From Artemia franciscana (lineage: Eukaryota > Arthropoda > Branchiopoda > Anostraca > Artemiidae), in assembly GCF_032884065.1 (NCBI RefSeq), contig NC_088873.1, positions 310,001 through 374,000 on the forward strand: 64,000 bases of DNA. The letters are read 5' to 3'. The notes beneath the pieces were generated by a model that worked only from the letters and a program-made list of their open reading frames with translations, was not told the origin of the DNA and searched no databases. Made by a program: the position numbers and the translations under genes. Numbering within the stretch: the first letter of the stretch is position 1; every line of letters begins with the position of its first letter. This document shows positions 47,176-59,127 of this stretch, piece after piece.

Positions 47176-47749
47176 ATATTGTGTTCTTTACCTTTATCTT
47201 TATTGGGAATCGACAAGGTTTCATTCTCCCAAAAGTATTAACTATAGTATCTAGACACAGTGATTTTACAAGAGCTTTTCGACGAAACATAGACATCAAA
47301 GGATTGAGCCTTCTGTCGGCCATTTTCAGTCTACGCTAGGTTTTAATCGGGCTTCTTGAACCTGAATCTCCCATTACTAGCAGTTATTATAGACAGAGTG
47401 ATGCATTTAGTATATTCTAAAACTTCGAGATTCGCTTCTGATATTTTTTTTCTGGCAATTATGGAGTTCTAAAGCATCTTTTGGCTTATTAGCCAAAGGG
47501 TGAATAAATTTGTCATCAGATCTGTTTCTGAGGTAAACGGAATTAATTAAATGCAAGCTTCCTTGTAATGCCCTGCCATACTTTCTCATGGTCAACAAAG
47601 TCAAATTGCACGTAAGCTGGAAGCCTTTAGTTGTTTAGATGAAGAATTAGAATGCTACAAATTTTGCGAAAAAGCTCTCCAGCGAGACTGAAGTCACGAG
47701 AAATTTCTTTTGCTTTCTACTAGATCTTATTAAACGCTTGGTTGAGACT

Positions 47750-48510
47750 AGGGTGGGCTGAATGATATCAGTTTCCATCTCTTAAGAGATGATATGGATC
47801 TCTGGGACGACCCATAGGTCATGTCTCTGTTCCTAGCCACTCAACGAAAAATCCAGCTGGGCGGCCTTGCTGTGGCAGGAGGGTGGCGACAGTTTCTCAA
47901 CCTGTCCTTTGACAGATGCCTGATAACACCCTGAAGGTGTGCCGTCTGGGATTGGGAATTAGATGTTTAAATTTATTCCCGTGAATCGTACTGAAATAGA
48001 GTCATTAACATCGTGCATCTACGGCATCCCCGGCAAGCAATGCACCGGAGGCTCCGGTGACCCCGAAGAAATGTCAGCGAGCCAGTTCCCTATTTAAAGA
48101 CAACAACCCCTCAGTTTGGGGTCCTTGAATTACTTGTTTTTATTCCTGATGGACAGGACTCCTTTCTCTTCTTCATGTCCGGCCCAAGTATTGTTTTGGA
48201 TCAAGCCGGTGTAGGGTATCTCCTGAATAACAGAACCATTATCAGCCTCATATAATGGCAAGCTATCTCCTCACGATTGGGCATGGCCAGCTTTAAGAGC
48301 CACTCTTTTAATATCATTGCTATTGTCCCATATGCTCCCATGAGAATCTCTTAAGAATCCGTAATAAACGAGTTCCATAAGCTAACAGAGTTAGTTAGAT
48401 TCATATCGAGGCATGACCTTCTGATCATGGCAGGCGATTTCAACACCCACGTCGGTAGCTGTGAAGCTGACAATGAAAATGCTATAAGTATATTTGTTCA
48501 TAGTGTGTGT
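47750..48510 (+). pseudogene. RTE-like LINE endonuclease fragment
   Basis: One + frame, broken by stops, reads 'GVGYLLNNRTIISLI', then 'FNIIAIVPYAPM', then 'ISRHDLLIMAGDFNTHVGS'. This is the order of the apurinic endonuclease domain of RTE/CR1-type LINEs (G-V-x-x-L, Y-A-P, G-D-F-N). GDFN lies at 48433-48444. The 5' part (47750-48100) has above-average GC and resembles a LINE leader. The RT domain is missing, so it is a truncated copy. Confidence 0.72.
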
Positions 48511-49251
48511 GCAACAGCACGCCGAAGTTGTCAACCCCTAATGTTTTTTTAACGATGTATTTGACCACCTTAACTAAGAAGATGACCGTGCTTTAACAAT
48601 TTATAACTAAGCCAGAATAATTGAGAATGAATAGAGCAATTAGAATCGTAGATTAACTAGAAGAACAAGAATAATTAAGTAACGTTCTTCGAAATCACAT
48701 TTATCGTCTAATATTTCAACTACTAGAATCAAAAGACCTACTGAAAGAAATCTGAGCTGACTCTAGATGAATAAGAAGCAACAAAATCAGTAACCCTGTC
48801 CATCACAGAGTGAATCAAAAGGAAAAGGGCTTGACTGAAAAGCCCGCGACTGCTAAAGAAGAAGAAGAAGAAGAATCACAGTTTTTATGTGTGAATTGGT
48901 CTAATATGCGTCCAACGGTAAAAAAAAGCAAAACATGTTTTTTAGTGTTTCAAATAAAAAACAAAAGTGGAAAAAAAGGGATAATATTAAAGCAGAAAAT
49001 TGAAAGTGGTTTTTAACTGCAGTTTTTTCTTATTTTTGTTTCTTTTTGCGTGGGAGGGGAGAAGGAAAGGGTATCCAAACAGCCTTTCCAGAGCCACCAA
49101 CTCAAGCGTGTATAACTAACTGTTTTTAACCCCAAAATTCAGTTCTTTTGTTGTTCGGCTCTTTTTATATAATAGTTTTGGGCTAAGATTTTATACATTT
49201 AGAGAGGAATTTTAGGGTATTTATCCATTTCTTCTCTTTCTTTTCTTACAG
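48511..49251. other. End of intron 7
   Basis: 'GCCGAAGTTGTCAACCCCTAA' near 48521 relates to the 43.1-43.4 kb element. The rest is AT-rich with GAA triplets (48858-48875). It ends at TTCTTACAG before exon 8. Confidence 0.45.
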
Positions 49252-49359
49252 GGAAGAGGCTCCAGTCAGAATAGTTCCTGCAATCAAAAAAGAGATAATT
49301 ACTGAAAATTTACAAACAGAAAGAAAGGGTAGGTCGCGTTCTCAAGGCTGTTCAAAGAG
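49252..49359 (+). CDS. Membrane zinc-finger gene, exon 8
   Basis: The exon lies between TTTTCTTACAG and AAGAG|GTGAGT and is phase 2 on both sides. It encodes EEAPVRIVPAIKKEIITENL followed by a basic, Ser-rich stretch (ERKGRSRSQGCSK), a typical cytoplasmic juxtamembrane tail. A second donor at 49329 (GTAGGT) would break the frame of exon 9, so 49360 is preferred. Confidence 0.78.
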
Positions 49360-49780
49360 GTGAGTTTAGCTAAATTTTGATTGAAGTCTAGTACAGTTAA
49401 ACCCTTTCAGTTTCATTCTCACTCTATATACCTTTCCCTTCTCTTCCTCTCTCCCTCTGTCCTTGTCCTCGCTCTTTTTCTTTTTCGAATTTGACTTTTT
49501 TTGCAAAAAACTTCATTATTTGAAGTTTTTCAAACCAACTGTCTGCCTCTTTGGCGTATCCCTCTCTTTTTCTGTTTTTTTCCTCCTCTCTCTGTCTTTC
49601 TATATGTTTGTTTGTTATTATTCAAGAACTCTTCAATTGCTAAACTCCATTACTTTTCATTCCTTTTTAAACAAATATCAAAAGTTCAATTCTTTAGCAA
49701 CTGAAGCAGATTGTCCAGATGAAATGAGTTTTCTGCAAAATGTGATTACTTAGCCAGAAACCTATGTAAGCCGAGTCTTC

Positions 49781-50105
49781 GTGCCTGTAAAGGTTGCTTA
49801 TGATAATGTCAAAAAAGCTCTGGATAATCTCAGCCTTACCAATAGGATTAATGATAAACTTTACCGAACACTCCTTCCTGTCAGACCAGTCATTCCTAGA
49901 TTTTATGGTGTACCGAAAATTCACAAACCAGATATACCCCTTAGACCTATTATCTCAACAGTAGGTTCAGCCACACAGAAGTTGGAAAGATATTTGGCTG
50001 GTATTTTAAGATCCATAACCCTCAGCAGCAAGCACACAATAAGAAATACTAAAGAAGTAGTTGATAAGCTAAATAGCATCAACATTGGGGAGAATACCAC
50101 AATGT
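49781..50105 (+). pseudogene. PLE reverse transcriptase, fingers part
   Basis: This part contains 'RFYGVPKIHKPDIPLRPIIS', the PLE form of the fingers motif (..YG.PK.HK....RPI.S). The useful frame is lost near 50100, where the next frame continues with CAVFDVVSLFTSI, so a single-base indel lies between. Confidence 0.93.
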
Positions 50106-50865
50106 GCAGTTTTCGATGTTGTATCTTTATTTACCAGCATACTCTTGCCGCGTCTTATACCAGCTTTACAATCAGCTTTAGAAAAGGATGGTTCCTGGAG
50201 AGAACTGACTTGCTTGGACTCCACAGAAATCATTACTCTCACGTCTTTATGTCTCAGCAATGCTTACTTTACTTTCAGGCATCAAACTTATAAACAGATT
50301 TGGGGCATACCAATGGGATCAGCCTTGGCACCAGTTCTTAGCGAGGTGTTTCTACAACATATTGAAACTAATATCTTCAAACAGGACTTCAAGTATCTCC
50401 AACTCTACATGAGATATGTTGACGATTGCTTAATAATTTGGAATGGGGCACAAGACAAACTAATATCCTTTCTCAATATTTTTAACAAGCAGGACCCAGA
50501 TATTAAGTTCACCATTGAACTTGAAAATAACTGTAATTTACCCTTCTTAGATGTCCTCATTACAAAACGAGAAACTAGGTTGGACTTGAGTGTGTATAGA
50601 AAGCCAACTCATAGTGATAGATATCTGAGATATGACTCCTATAACCACCCTATAGTTAAAAATTCTGTAGTCTATTCGTTGGTTGATAGAGCATTTCTGG
50701 TGTGCTCCTCTGATTTTGAGCTGAAGGCTGAACTTGATTATATAAGAGATGTTCTGATAGGTAACGGATACCCCCAAAAAGTCATTGACAAGGTTATTTT
50801 CAGGAGAAAGATGAGTGGAATTACCAAGAATTTCGCTCCTAAGATTGAAGATGATAAACCCCTTT
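50100..50865 (+). pseudogene. PLE reverse transcriptase, palm and thumb part
   Basis: Motif A is 'FDVVSLFTSI', motif B is 'GIPMGSALAPVLSEVFL', and catalytic motif C is YVDD at 50415-50426 (MRYVDDCLIIW). 'LPFLDVLITK' and 'YRKPTHSDRYL' follow, as is usual in PLEs. All catalytic aspartates are present. The frame shifts again near 50865. Confidence 0.94.
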
Positions 50866-51462
50866 TTGTCATTACCTTATATCAAGGGCATTACTGACAT
50901 TTTAAGCTCCAAACTCACTAAACTTGGCTTTAAGGTGTTTTTTCCCTCTGGAAGGACTATTTCCTCCTTCTTGAACAAAGGCAAGGATAAGATTACTTCA
51001 GATCCACCAGGGGTATATGAGATTCCTTGCAGTTGTGGTGATACCTATATAGGTCGTACCATGAGACCTCTACATCACCGATTAAAAGAACATGCTGATT
51101 CCATTGATGCCTGCCTTAAAAAGACAAAGCTAAAGGAGGAAGGTAATTTCTCTGCATTGGCCCATCATATCCTTGAAAACCCTTCCCACTCCATTAAGTT
51201 TGACCAAGCCCAACTTATTTCTATTGTCCCACAACTCTTAAAGCAGAAAATCAGAGAAGCTTTGGAAATTGCTAAAAATAAACCAGCCATCAATAAAGAC
51301 AATGGTGAGTTTCATATTAGCGAAATTTGGGAACCAATCACCCATAAATTGAAAACTCACAAAAGACTCCACCCCTTTCCTAAAGGCCCAACCTCTTTAA
51401 GATCCACCAGGACAGCAGCCATCAACGCCTCTACCAAAATTCGGGCCATGGTACAACAATAA
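50865..51462 (+). pseudogene. PLE GIY-YIG endonuclease part
   Basis: After 'SLPYIKGITD' this frame encodes 'GVYEIPCSCGDTYIGRTMRP' (GVY at 51010-51018, YIG at 51046-51054), with the PLE-specific Cys pair between the two halves. It continues to 'HRLKEHADS' and ends at a TAA near 51460. The expected catalytic arginine and downstream glutamate region are present or plausible. Confidence 0.92.
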
Positions 51463-51552
51463 CTCCAGGTTCGGCTCATAATTAGTGTTGTTCAGTGTTT
51501 TTAGTTTTATTTATTTAGTGATTTTACTTTCCGGCAAGAAATTTGAATTAAC

Positions 51553-51583
51553 CTGGTGATGACAGGCACAGGTCCTGTCGAAA
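51553..51583 (+). ncRNA. Possible degenerate hammerhead ribozyme of the PLE
   Basis: CTGGTGAT is followed by a 6-bp stem (GACAGG / CCTGTC, loop CACAGGT) and GAAA. This resembles the hammerhead core CUGANGA - stem II - GAAA, with A6 replaced by G and one extra base before the stem. Hammerhead motifs are known in PLE terminal repeats, and this one lies ~90 bases after the PLE stop. Stems I and III are not convincing by eye. Confidence 0.35.
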
Positions 51584-51660
51584 TTATCGTTAGAAGAAAA
51601 ATCAGTCACCTGACATCCATAGCTTAGGTAAGCTTATTACCTTCTATCATCATTATGTTT

Positions 51661-51669
51661 CTCTCTCTT

Positions 51670-51739
<70 letters not shown>

Positions 51740-51796
51740 TTCTCTATCTTTCTATCTCTATCTTTCTCTCTTTTTCTCTTTCTCTCTCTCTCTTTA
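51661..51796. repeat. Imperfect (CT)n microsatellite
   Basis: The tract consists of CT dinucleotides with occasional TTT, CTAT and CTTT interruptions. The Arg/Glu-rich minus-strand ORF over it (51637-52047) is an artefact. Confidence 0.97.
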
Positions 51797-52292
51797 GTGA
51801 TATCGAATGACAATAGCCTGATGTCGCATCCTTTTGCTAAAAGTTCGATTTGACTGGAAGCGCTTTTGTAAACTTTTCTGAGGAAGCATAGAAGGCTGAT
51901 AGTCCTACATAAGCCCACGCTCGTTAGATAACTATTCAACTTAGGTATAGGACTGGCATGGGGGATTTCAATGTATAAAGAGCAAAAACACAGCTGGGAA
52001 AGTGATGACAAAGGTCCAGCTAATTCGGCGCTGAGGAACTTCAACATAACCTATCAGCATCCGTGGATTTGGTCACATCAAGACGCTGAAGAATGCGAAG
52101 GACTTTAGGGGATAAATATTCCACAAGATTGAGGACAGTACCGGTTTGATCAGGAAAATCGGTAGCTTCTTTACTATATTTGTCCAGTTTTGAAAATTCG
52201 GCTTTTAGCAGAAGCTTCTTTTCTTTTGGATTTCCCGGTGATTAGGTTTTATTAAAATGATTTTATTTTGTCAATTTTTTATTACATTTTAG

Positions 52293-52433
52293 TATTTGTA
52301 ACGAGGAACATCCAAAAGAGGGTAACTCCACTCTTCCCAGAAAGATTCGGCATCACAGGGAGGATGTAAGTGGAGATCGAGAAGACGAACTATCCGCTGC
52401 TGATGATTACAGAAGACGTTCTATGACTGATAA
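52293..52433 (+). CDS. Membrane zinc-finger gene, exon 9
   Basis: The exon lies between TTACATTTTAG and GATAA|GTATGA and is phase 2 on both sides. It encodes 'ICNEEHPKEGNSTLPRKIRH', then 'EDELSAADDYRRRSMTD', which is highly charged and fits a cytoplasmic tail. The other two frames contain stops, so the frame is forced and agrees with exon 8. Confidence 0.78.
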
Positions 52434-54428
<1,995 letters not shown>

Positions 54429-54506
54429 GTATTTGTTAAACCGCTACTTAGCAATGCAATTATGGAGAAGTCCTCTGGCTAGAGGAATGTCGATGCCATG
54501 TCTAAG
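54429..54506 (+). CDS. Membrane zinc-finger gene, candidate exon 10
   Basis: After TTTTGTAG, the first base completes AA|G (Lys), then 'YLLNRYLAMQLWRSPLARGM' and SMPCL follow in frame. A weak donor (AAG|GTGCCC) at 54507 joins in phase 2 to exon 11. If it is not used, the frame runs on for seven more codons to TAA at 54526-54528, giving a shorter C-terminus. Either way this exon is a plausible extension of the charged tail. Confidence 0.55.
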
Positions 54507-55784
54507 GTGCCCAATCAGTGTTAGCTAATAGATAGATTTTCTTAGTCAGTAGATAGTCAATCTTTGTCTCTCTTTTTTTTCTTTTTTTTCTGTAGTAGAA
54601 TATGACTGTCAAGAAAATCCATTTTCCAAATCCATTCAGGGACAACCTTCAATTAAATAGCATGCCAGAAAAGATTATTCGGCCAAAAATAACCTACCAG
54701 AATAAATAAAACCCCAAAGAATTATCGACTAATCAAGAATCAGTGCAATGTTATTTAATAAAAAGAAAAATCACAGAAGAAATAAAAGAAAGTAATATAT
54801 AAAGATAATAAATGACCATATAACGTAATAATAGGTAAATAAATAATTGTATATAGCATAACAAAAAAGACGACACTCAAAGATTTTCTAAATGTTAGCC
54901 TTGGAGATGTTGTTGGAGGCTGTGGAGCTTTTTTATTTTTAATTTGCTATCATTTAAAAAATTTGAAAGGGGCAAATTTTTCCTTATCTTGAGAACAAAT
55001 TGAGTTTCTTTTCTGTCATTTCTTTCAATAGTTTTCATACTTTATTTTTTGAGAAACTTCTACCGTATATTTTTTATTTTGTTTAACTAGAAACTCAAAA
55101 AAACGAAATTCGGGGAATTATTGCCGGAAATTGTAATATTATAATGTTTCGAAGTTACTATCATTTGCGAAATAAAAAAAAGGAACAGAAAAATTGACTG
55201 TGTGTTGATCATATTTTGTTCAGTATAATCAAATGCCATGATCTTATTTATCCCAATTCTTGTAGCTCAATGAAAATTTCTGTTATGGCAACATTCAGTT
55301 GTATGGCAACAATATAGTTCGATATAGTTGAACTAAATGATAAGATAATATTCAGTCTGTAGTGTATGTGTTCCAATAAAATCTATAGTATATACACAAC
55401 AGAATTCTTTATTTTTCTTTGTCTTCTTCGACCTTATCGAAAGGTTATTAAAATGGTATCAACTTCACATAATTCTTCGTCAACTTCATTAGAATTCTAG
55501 TATAGAAGTTAGTAGAATAGATAGACTTCTATAGTGCCTCAAATCTAGAATTCAAAATATGGGTAGCAAAAAAGTAGTAAAAGTAGAAAAAAAAGTAGCA
55601 AAAAAGTAGTAAATAGGTAGCAAAAAGAGACGGGGAGAGTTGATTTTCTTTTCTGTTTTTTCGTTTCTTGTTCAACTTCATTAGAACCTTTTTAAAGCCG
55701 TATTGACTTCATACAAAACTTCATTGATTGCATTAGAACTAACGTATGGAACTAGGTAGAATAGAAAGGCTTGTTTTGCACAGT
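54507..55784. other. Intron 10, proximal AT-rich part
   Basis: There is a local tandem repeat of AAAAAGTAGTAAAAGTAG-like units at 55567-55625. No exon or transposon protein is seen. Confidence 0.45.
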
Positions 55785-56675
55785 AGCACAAACTAACATA
55801 CTAGATCATACAAATAAGACACCACCAATATGAATATCACACAAATTTAATCAAAATTTTAGTTTTTTTATTTCTTTTATATTCGGTGTTATATTTTTCT
55901 GCAGTTCTACAGTTTTAACGCTTCAACGTCTGACGATAGTTATCATATCTTTCGATACATAGTGTTCAGTTTTATCTATCTATCGAATAAAATTCACTTT
56001 ACGTATTTGTTACATAGAAAAATACGTTAGAAACGGCAAAATCGGAAATGTTTCTGTTTTTAAGCAAGTTTTAAAAAAGGCAAGTTTTTAAGCAAGTTTC
56101 TAAAAAAATTCCGCAAATCGGGCTATAATTTTTGGGAATTCTCTTATGGAGATGCAAAGTTTAGATCCACTGTGAGGACCCTGACCTACAAGGGGACCAG
56201 CCCCCCTCATATACGTAATAATTTTTGTTCGTTTGAAACTTAAATGTTGCTCCTTATTTTCAGTTGAAAAAACTTATTTATTTATTTAATTTCTCATTGT
56301 TATTTTAAATAGCCTTGGAAAATCCAGCGCCCCCTTCATGTAAATTCTCTTCCTCCATGATAAATTCCTCCGATAAAAGATCCTCTCACATAACAACCTC
56401 CCCCTTCCCCCCAAAGTTGGGGAAAAATTAAAAAATTAACAGTTCTGGAATATATTCTCTGATCATTCAACCATTCCCAACCAGCCCAGTCAACATATAC
56501 ACTAATTAGTTAACCATAAAGATCATTTTTGAGAGTTGAAAATAATTGATTTTTTTTACAATAGAGCCAGTTTCCTGACCCTGGAAATTAAAATCAAAAC
56601 ATTTTGATTAAATTTGTGATATATTCATATTGGTGATGTCTTATTTGTATGATCTAGTATATTAGTTTGACACCT
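55785..56675. repeat. Inverted repeat, ~75 bp arms
   Basis: The arms at 55785-55860 and 56600-56675 are reverse complements ('ACCAATATGAATATCACACA' on the left, 'TGATATATTCATATTGGTGA' on the right, and TAGATCATACAAATAAGACA with its complement). The ~740 bp between contains a 56190-56300 fragment of the 33 kb TIR family. Confidence 0.85.
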
Positions 56676-57185
56676 TCAAAGTCAGGGTGCATGGTGTGGA
56701 CCCTGACCTGGAAATTTTTGACCTACTAAGTCTAGAATAAATTTGAAGAAAGTGTATTTTACTGATTTTTCTCAGCCTCTTATTTGGAAAATGAAAAAGA
56801 TCCTTCTAATAAAAGCTTTTAGGGTCTTTCCTCATTCATTTGACTTGTGATTCACATAAAAATATTATTTTTTAGTTCCCAACTTGGTCGTCATAAGACT
56901 GTTTCTTAAACTCCGCCCATTTGTAAGTTTACTTTAAATGCTAATCGCTTCTTTTTTCTTAGTAAATTGTGTAGTTAGACCTTAGACACTATGCCCAGGC
57001 CTCATTATAGCAACACTTGAGAATAAATCTAAAGAATTGTGGCAACTTATAAGAGCGGAAATTGGCTCTATTGTAAGAAAAAAATAAACTATTTTCAACT
57101 CTCAAAATGATATGTCTGGTTGGGTTGGATGGTCTGGTTGGAAATGGTTGAACGATCAGAGGGTATATTCCAAAACAGTTTATTT
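56440..57185. repeat. Overlapping inverted repeat, ~130 bp arms
   Basis: The left arm about 56440-56575 ('CTGATCATTCAACCATTCC', then 'GAGAGTTGAAAATA' and ACAATAGAGCCAG) pairs with the right arm about 57055-57185 ('GGCTCTATTGTAAG', 'TATTTTCAACTCTC', 'GGAAATGGTTGAACGATCAG'). It overlaps the 55785-56675 repeat, giving an interleaved foldback structure. Confidence 0.85.
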
Positions 57186-57990
57186 TTTAAATTGTTTAAA
57201 AAAACAACAAAAAGATAATACATTAAAAGATCATAATAAAAAAAGTAATATAGTGTATATAAGATAATCGTTATAAGATAATGATTAGACCCAATTCATT
57301 AGAAATATTTTGTTTTATTTTCAACGAGTAACGAAAAATCACAAGCAAATTGCATTACTATAAGTGCAGTATATATTACAACTTTAGCCCTCTTGCGTAT
57401 TGTAAGCATTTTAGGGTCTAATTCTGTTTTTATATTTATTTTTTGCTGAAGATAACAAAAATAATAAAATAGAAAGTGTATTAGATAATAAAAATACTAA
57501 AGATAATATAAGATATTAAAATAGAAGGAAATAAATATAGAAGATATTTAAATGATGATAAAAATGATTGATCGCAAATGAATTGTGGTGCATACCCAGA
57601 GGGAGTAATAAAATAAAAAGACTGGTCTTATTGGGTATGGCTGACTGATCAAAGGGTATGTTCCACAGCCCAGCTATCATTAATTATGCTCATTAAAAGA
57701 ACTAAGAAAAGAAAATAAAGAAAAAGATAATACCTGAAAATATCATTTAATAAAAAAAGTAATATAATAGAATGAAAAAAAACATTAAACCAAACTCATT
57801 AGAACTATTTGTTATTGTTTTCTGTCCGATACCCCGGATAAAAAAATTTATAACCCATTCGCATTAGTGTAAATGCAGTATGGATTGTAACGTTAGCCCT
57901 TTTGTGTATTATAAATATTTTAGGGGCTAAGTCTGTTTTTATATTTTATTTTTTGCTGAGTATAATAATAAAACAAAAATAGAAGATAAC
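57115..57990. repeat. Diverged direct duplication (~490 bp offset)
   Basis: 'GGTATATTCCA' and 'GGTATGTTCCA', 'AACTTTAGCCCTCTTGCGTA' and 'AACGTTAGCCCTTTTGTGTA', and the 'CTGTTTTTATATTTATTTTT' stretch recur in the same order at about 57160-57460 and 57650-57960. Confidence 0.75.
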
Positions 57991-58400
57991 ACAAAGATAA
58001 TAGAAATAATTGATCATAATTGGTTATCATGTGCACCCTGAGGCAAGATTTAAGGCTTAATTTTTGGAAAAAAAAATTTAAATTATAATTTTTATCACTT
58101 TTAACCAATTTTGTCGTAATTTTGGAAATGATGGAGCATGGAACCGCAATTTTCCGATCAGTATGATGAATCTGGCTAAAGGTACAAAGATATGGTATTA
58201 TTAGACAATGCTTTGGAAGAAATTTAGTATTGATACACGCTTTCCTGACAAATATCTTAACATTTTGAATATTCAGTTCTATAGTACAAGTGCGACGTTA
58301 ATATTAAAGAAAAATAAGTATCATTCGTGAATCTTGGCAATTCTATCGATTTGTGTGACTACAATGTGACTTGGGCATTAAAAGCATGGTATCTATAATC

Positions 58401-58738
58401 CCCCTTTGTTTTCCGGCTTTATTTTTTCTACTACAGTCTTTATTTTCTTTAAGATGTATGTCCAATTTTTTTTCTATAATTTTTCCCCCTTTGTTTTCTG
58501 GCTTTATTTTTTTACTACAGTCTTTATTTTCTCCAAGATTTATGTCCAGTTTTTTTTTACAATTTTTTCCCCCTTTGTTTTCTGGCTTTATGTTTTCTAC
58601 TATAGTCTTTATTTTCTCTAAGATTTATGTCCAGTTTTTTTCTACAATTTTTTCCCCCTTTGTTTTCTGGCTTTATTTTTTCTACTACAGTCTTTATTTT
58701 CTCTAAGATTTATGGCCAATTTTTTCATCGTAAATAGT
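58401..58738. repeat. 84-85 bp tandem repeat, 4 copies
   Basis: Units start at 58401, 58485, 58569 and 58654 with CCCCCTTTGTTTTCTGGCTT. The Phe-rich ORFs at 58371-58706 are translations of this repeat. Confidence 0.96.
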
Positions 58739-59127
58739 AAGAATAAAGTTATATTTTTAAGTAGATTTTTCATTGATTAGTTGTGGTGAGCCTTTTTTGC
58801 ATGGCCGTACGATTTTTTTCAGTCGTCTAATTTAAGGTCTGTTTCTTGCCGTCCCAATTGTTTCTATAAGAAAAATATGTTAGCTGGCGGAAACAAAATT
58901 GTTTCCGCGAAACCGTTTTTAAAACTAAGAGATTGGTAAATATTTGTGGATTTTGGACGGGAAATTTTAAAAAGGTAAAATCGTGAACTGTAAAAGATTT
59001 GAAATGACATTTTAAACTTCAACACGTTTAAAAATAAAGTTTCTCCGAGAAGAAAAATTGGAAGTCTTGGTAAACCGTATTTGTATGGCCGTGCGATTTT
59101 TCTTAGCTTTTTTTAAGGCCTGTTTTT

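Larger units (their letters stand above)
49690..51600 (+). mobile_element. Penelope-like element (PLE), 5'-truncated
   Basis: PLEs are retroelements whose single protein joins a telomerase-like reverse transcriptase to a GIY-YIG endonuclease. Here the order RT fingers, RT palm, linker, GIY-YIG is clear, but it is split across three frames (49781-50105, about 50100-50865, about 50865-51462), so at least two frameshifts have killed it. The N-terminal region before the RT is missing. It sits in intron 8 in the same orientation as the gene. A relative is at 63236-63960. Confidence 0.93.

Noticed and set aside
51637..52047. 136-codon minus-strand ORF with an Arg/Glu-rich C-terminus
   Set aside because: The C-terminal half is the imperfect CT microsatellite and the rest has no domain or exon boundary.
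58371..58706. Phe-rich membrane-like ORF
   Set aside because: It follows the 84-bp tandem repeat in more than one frame; the hydrophobicity comes from T-runs.
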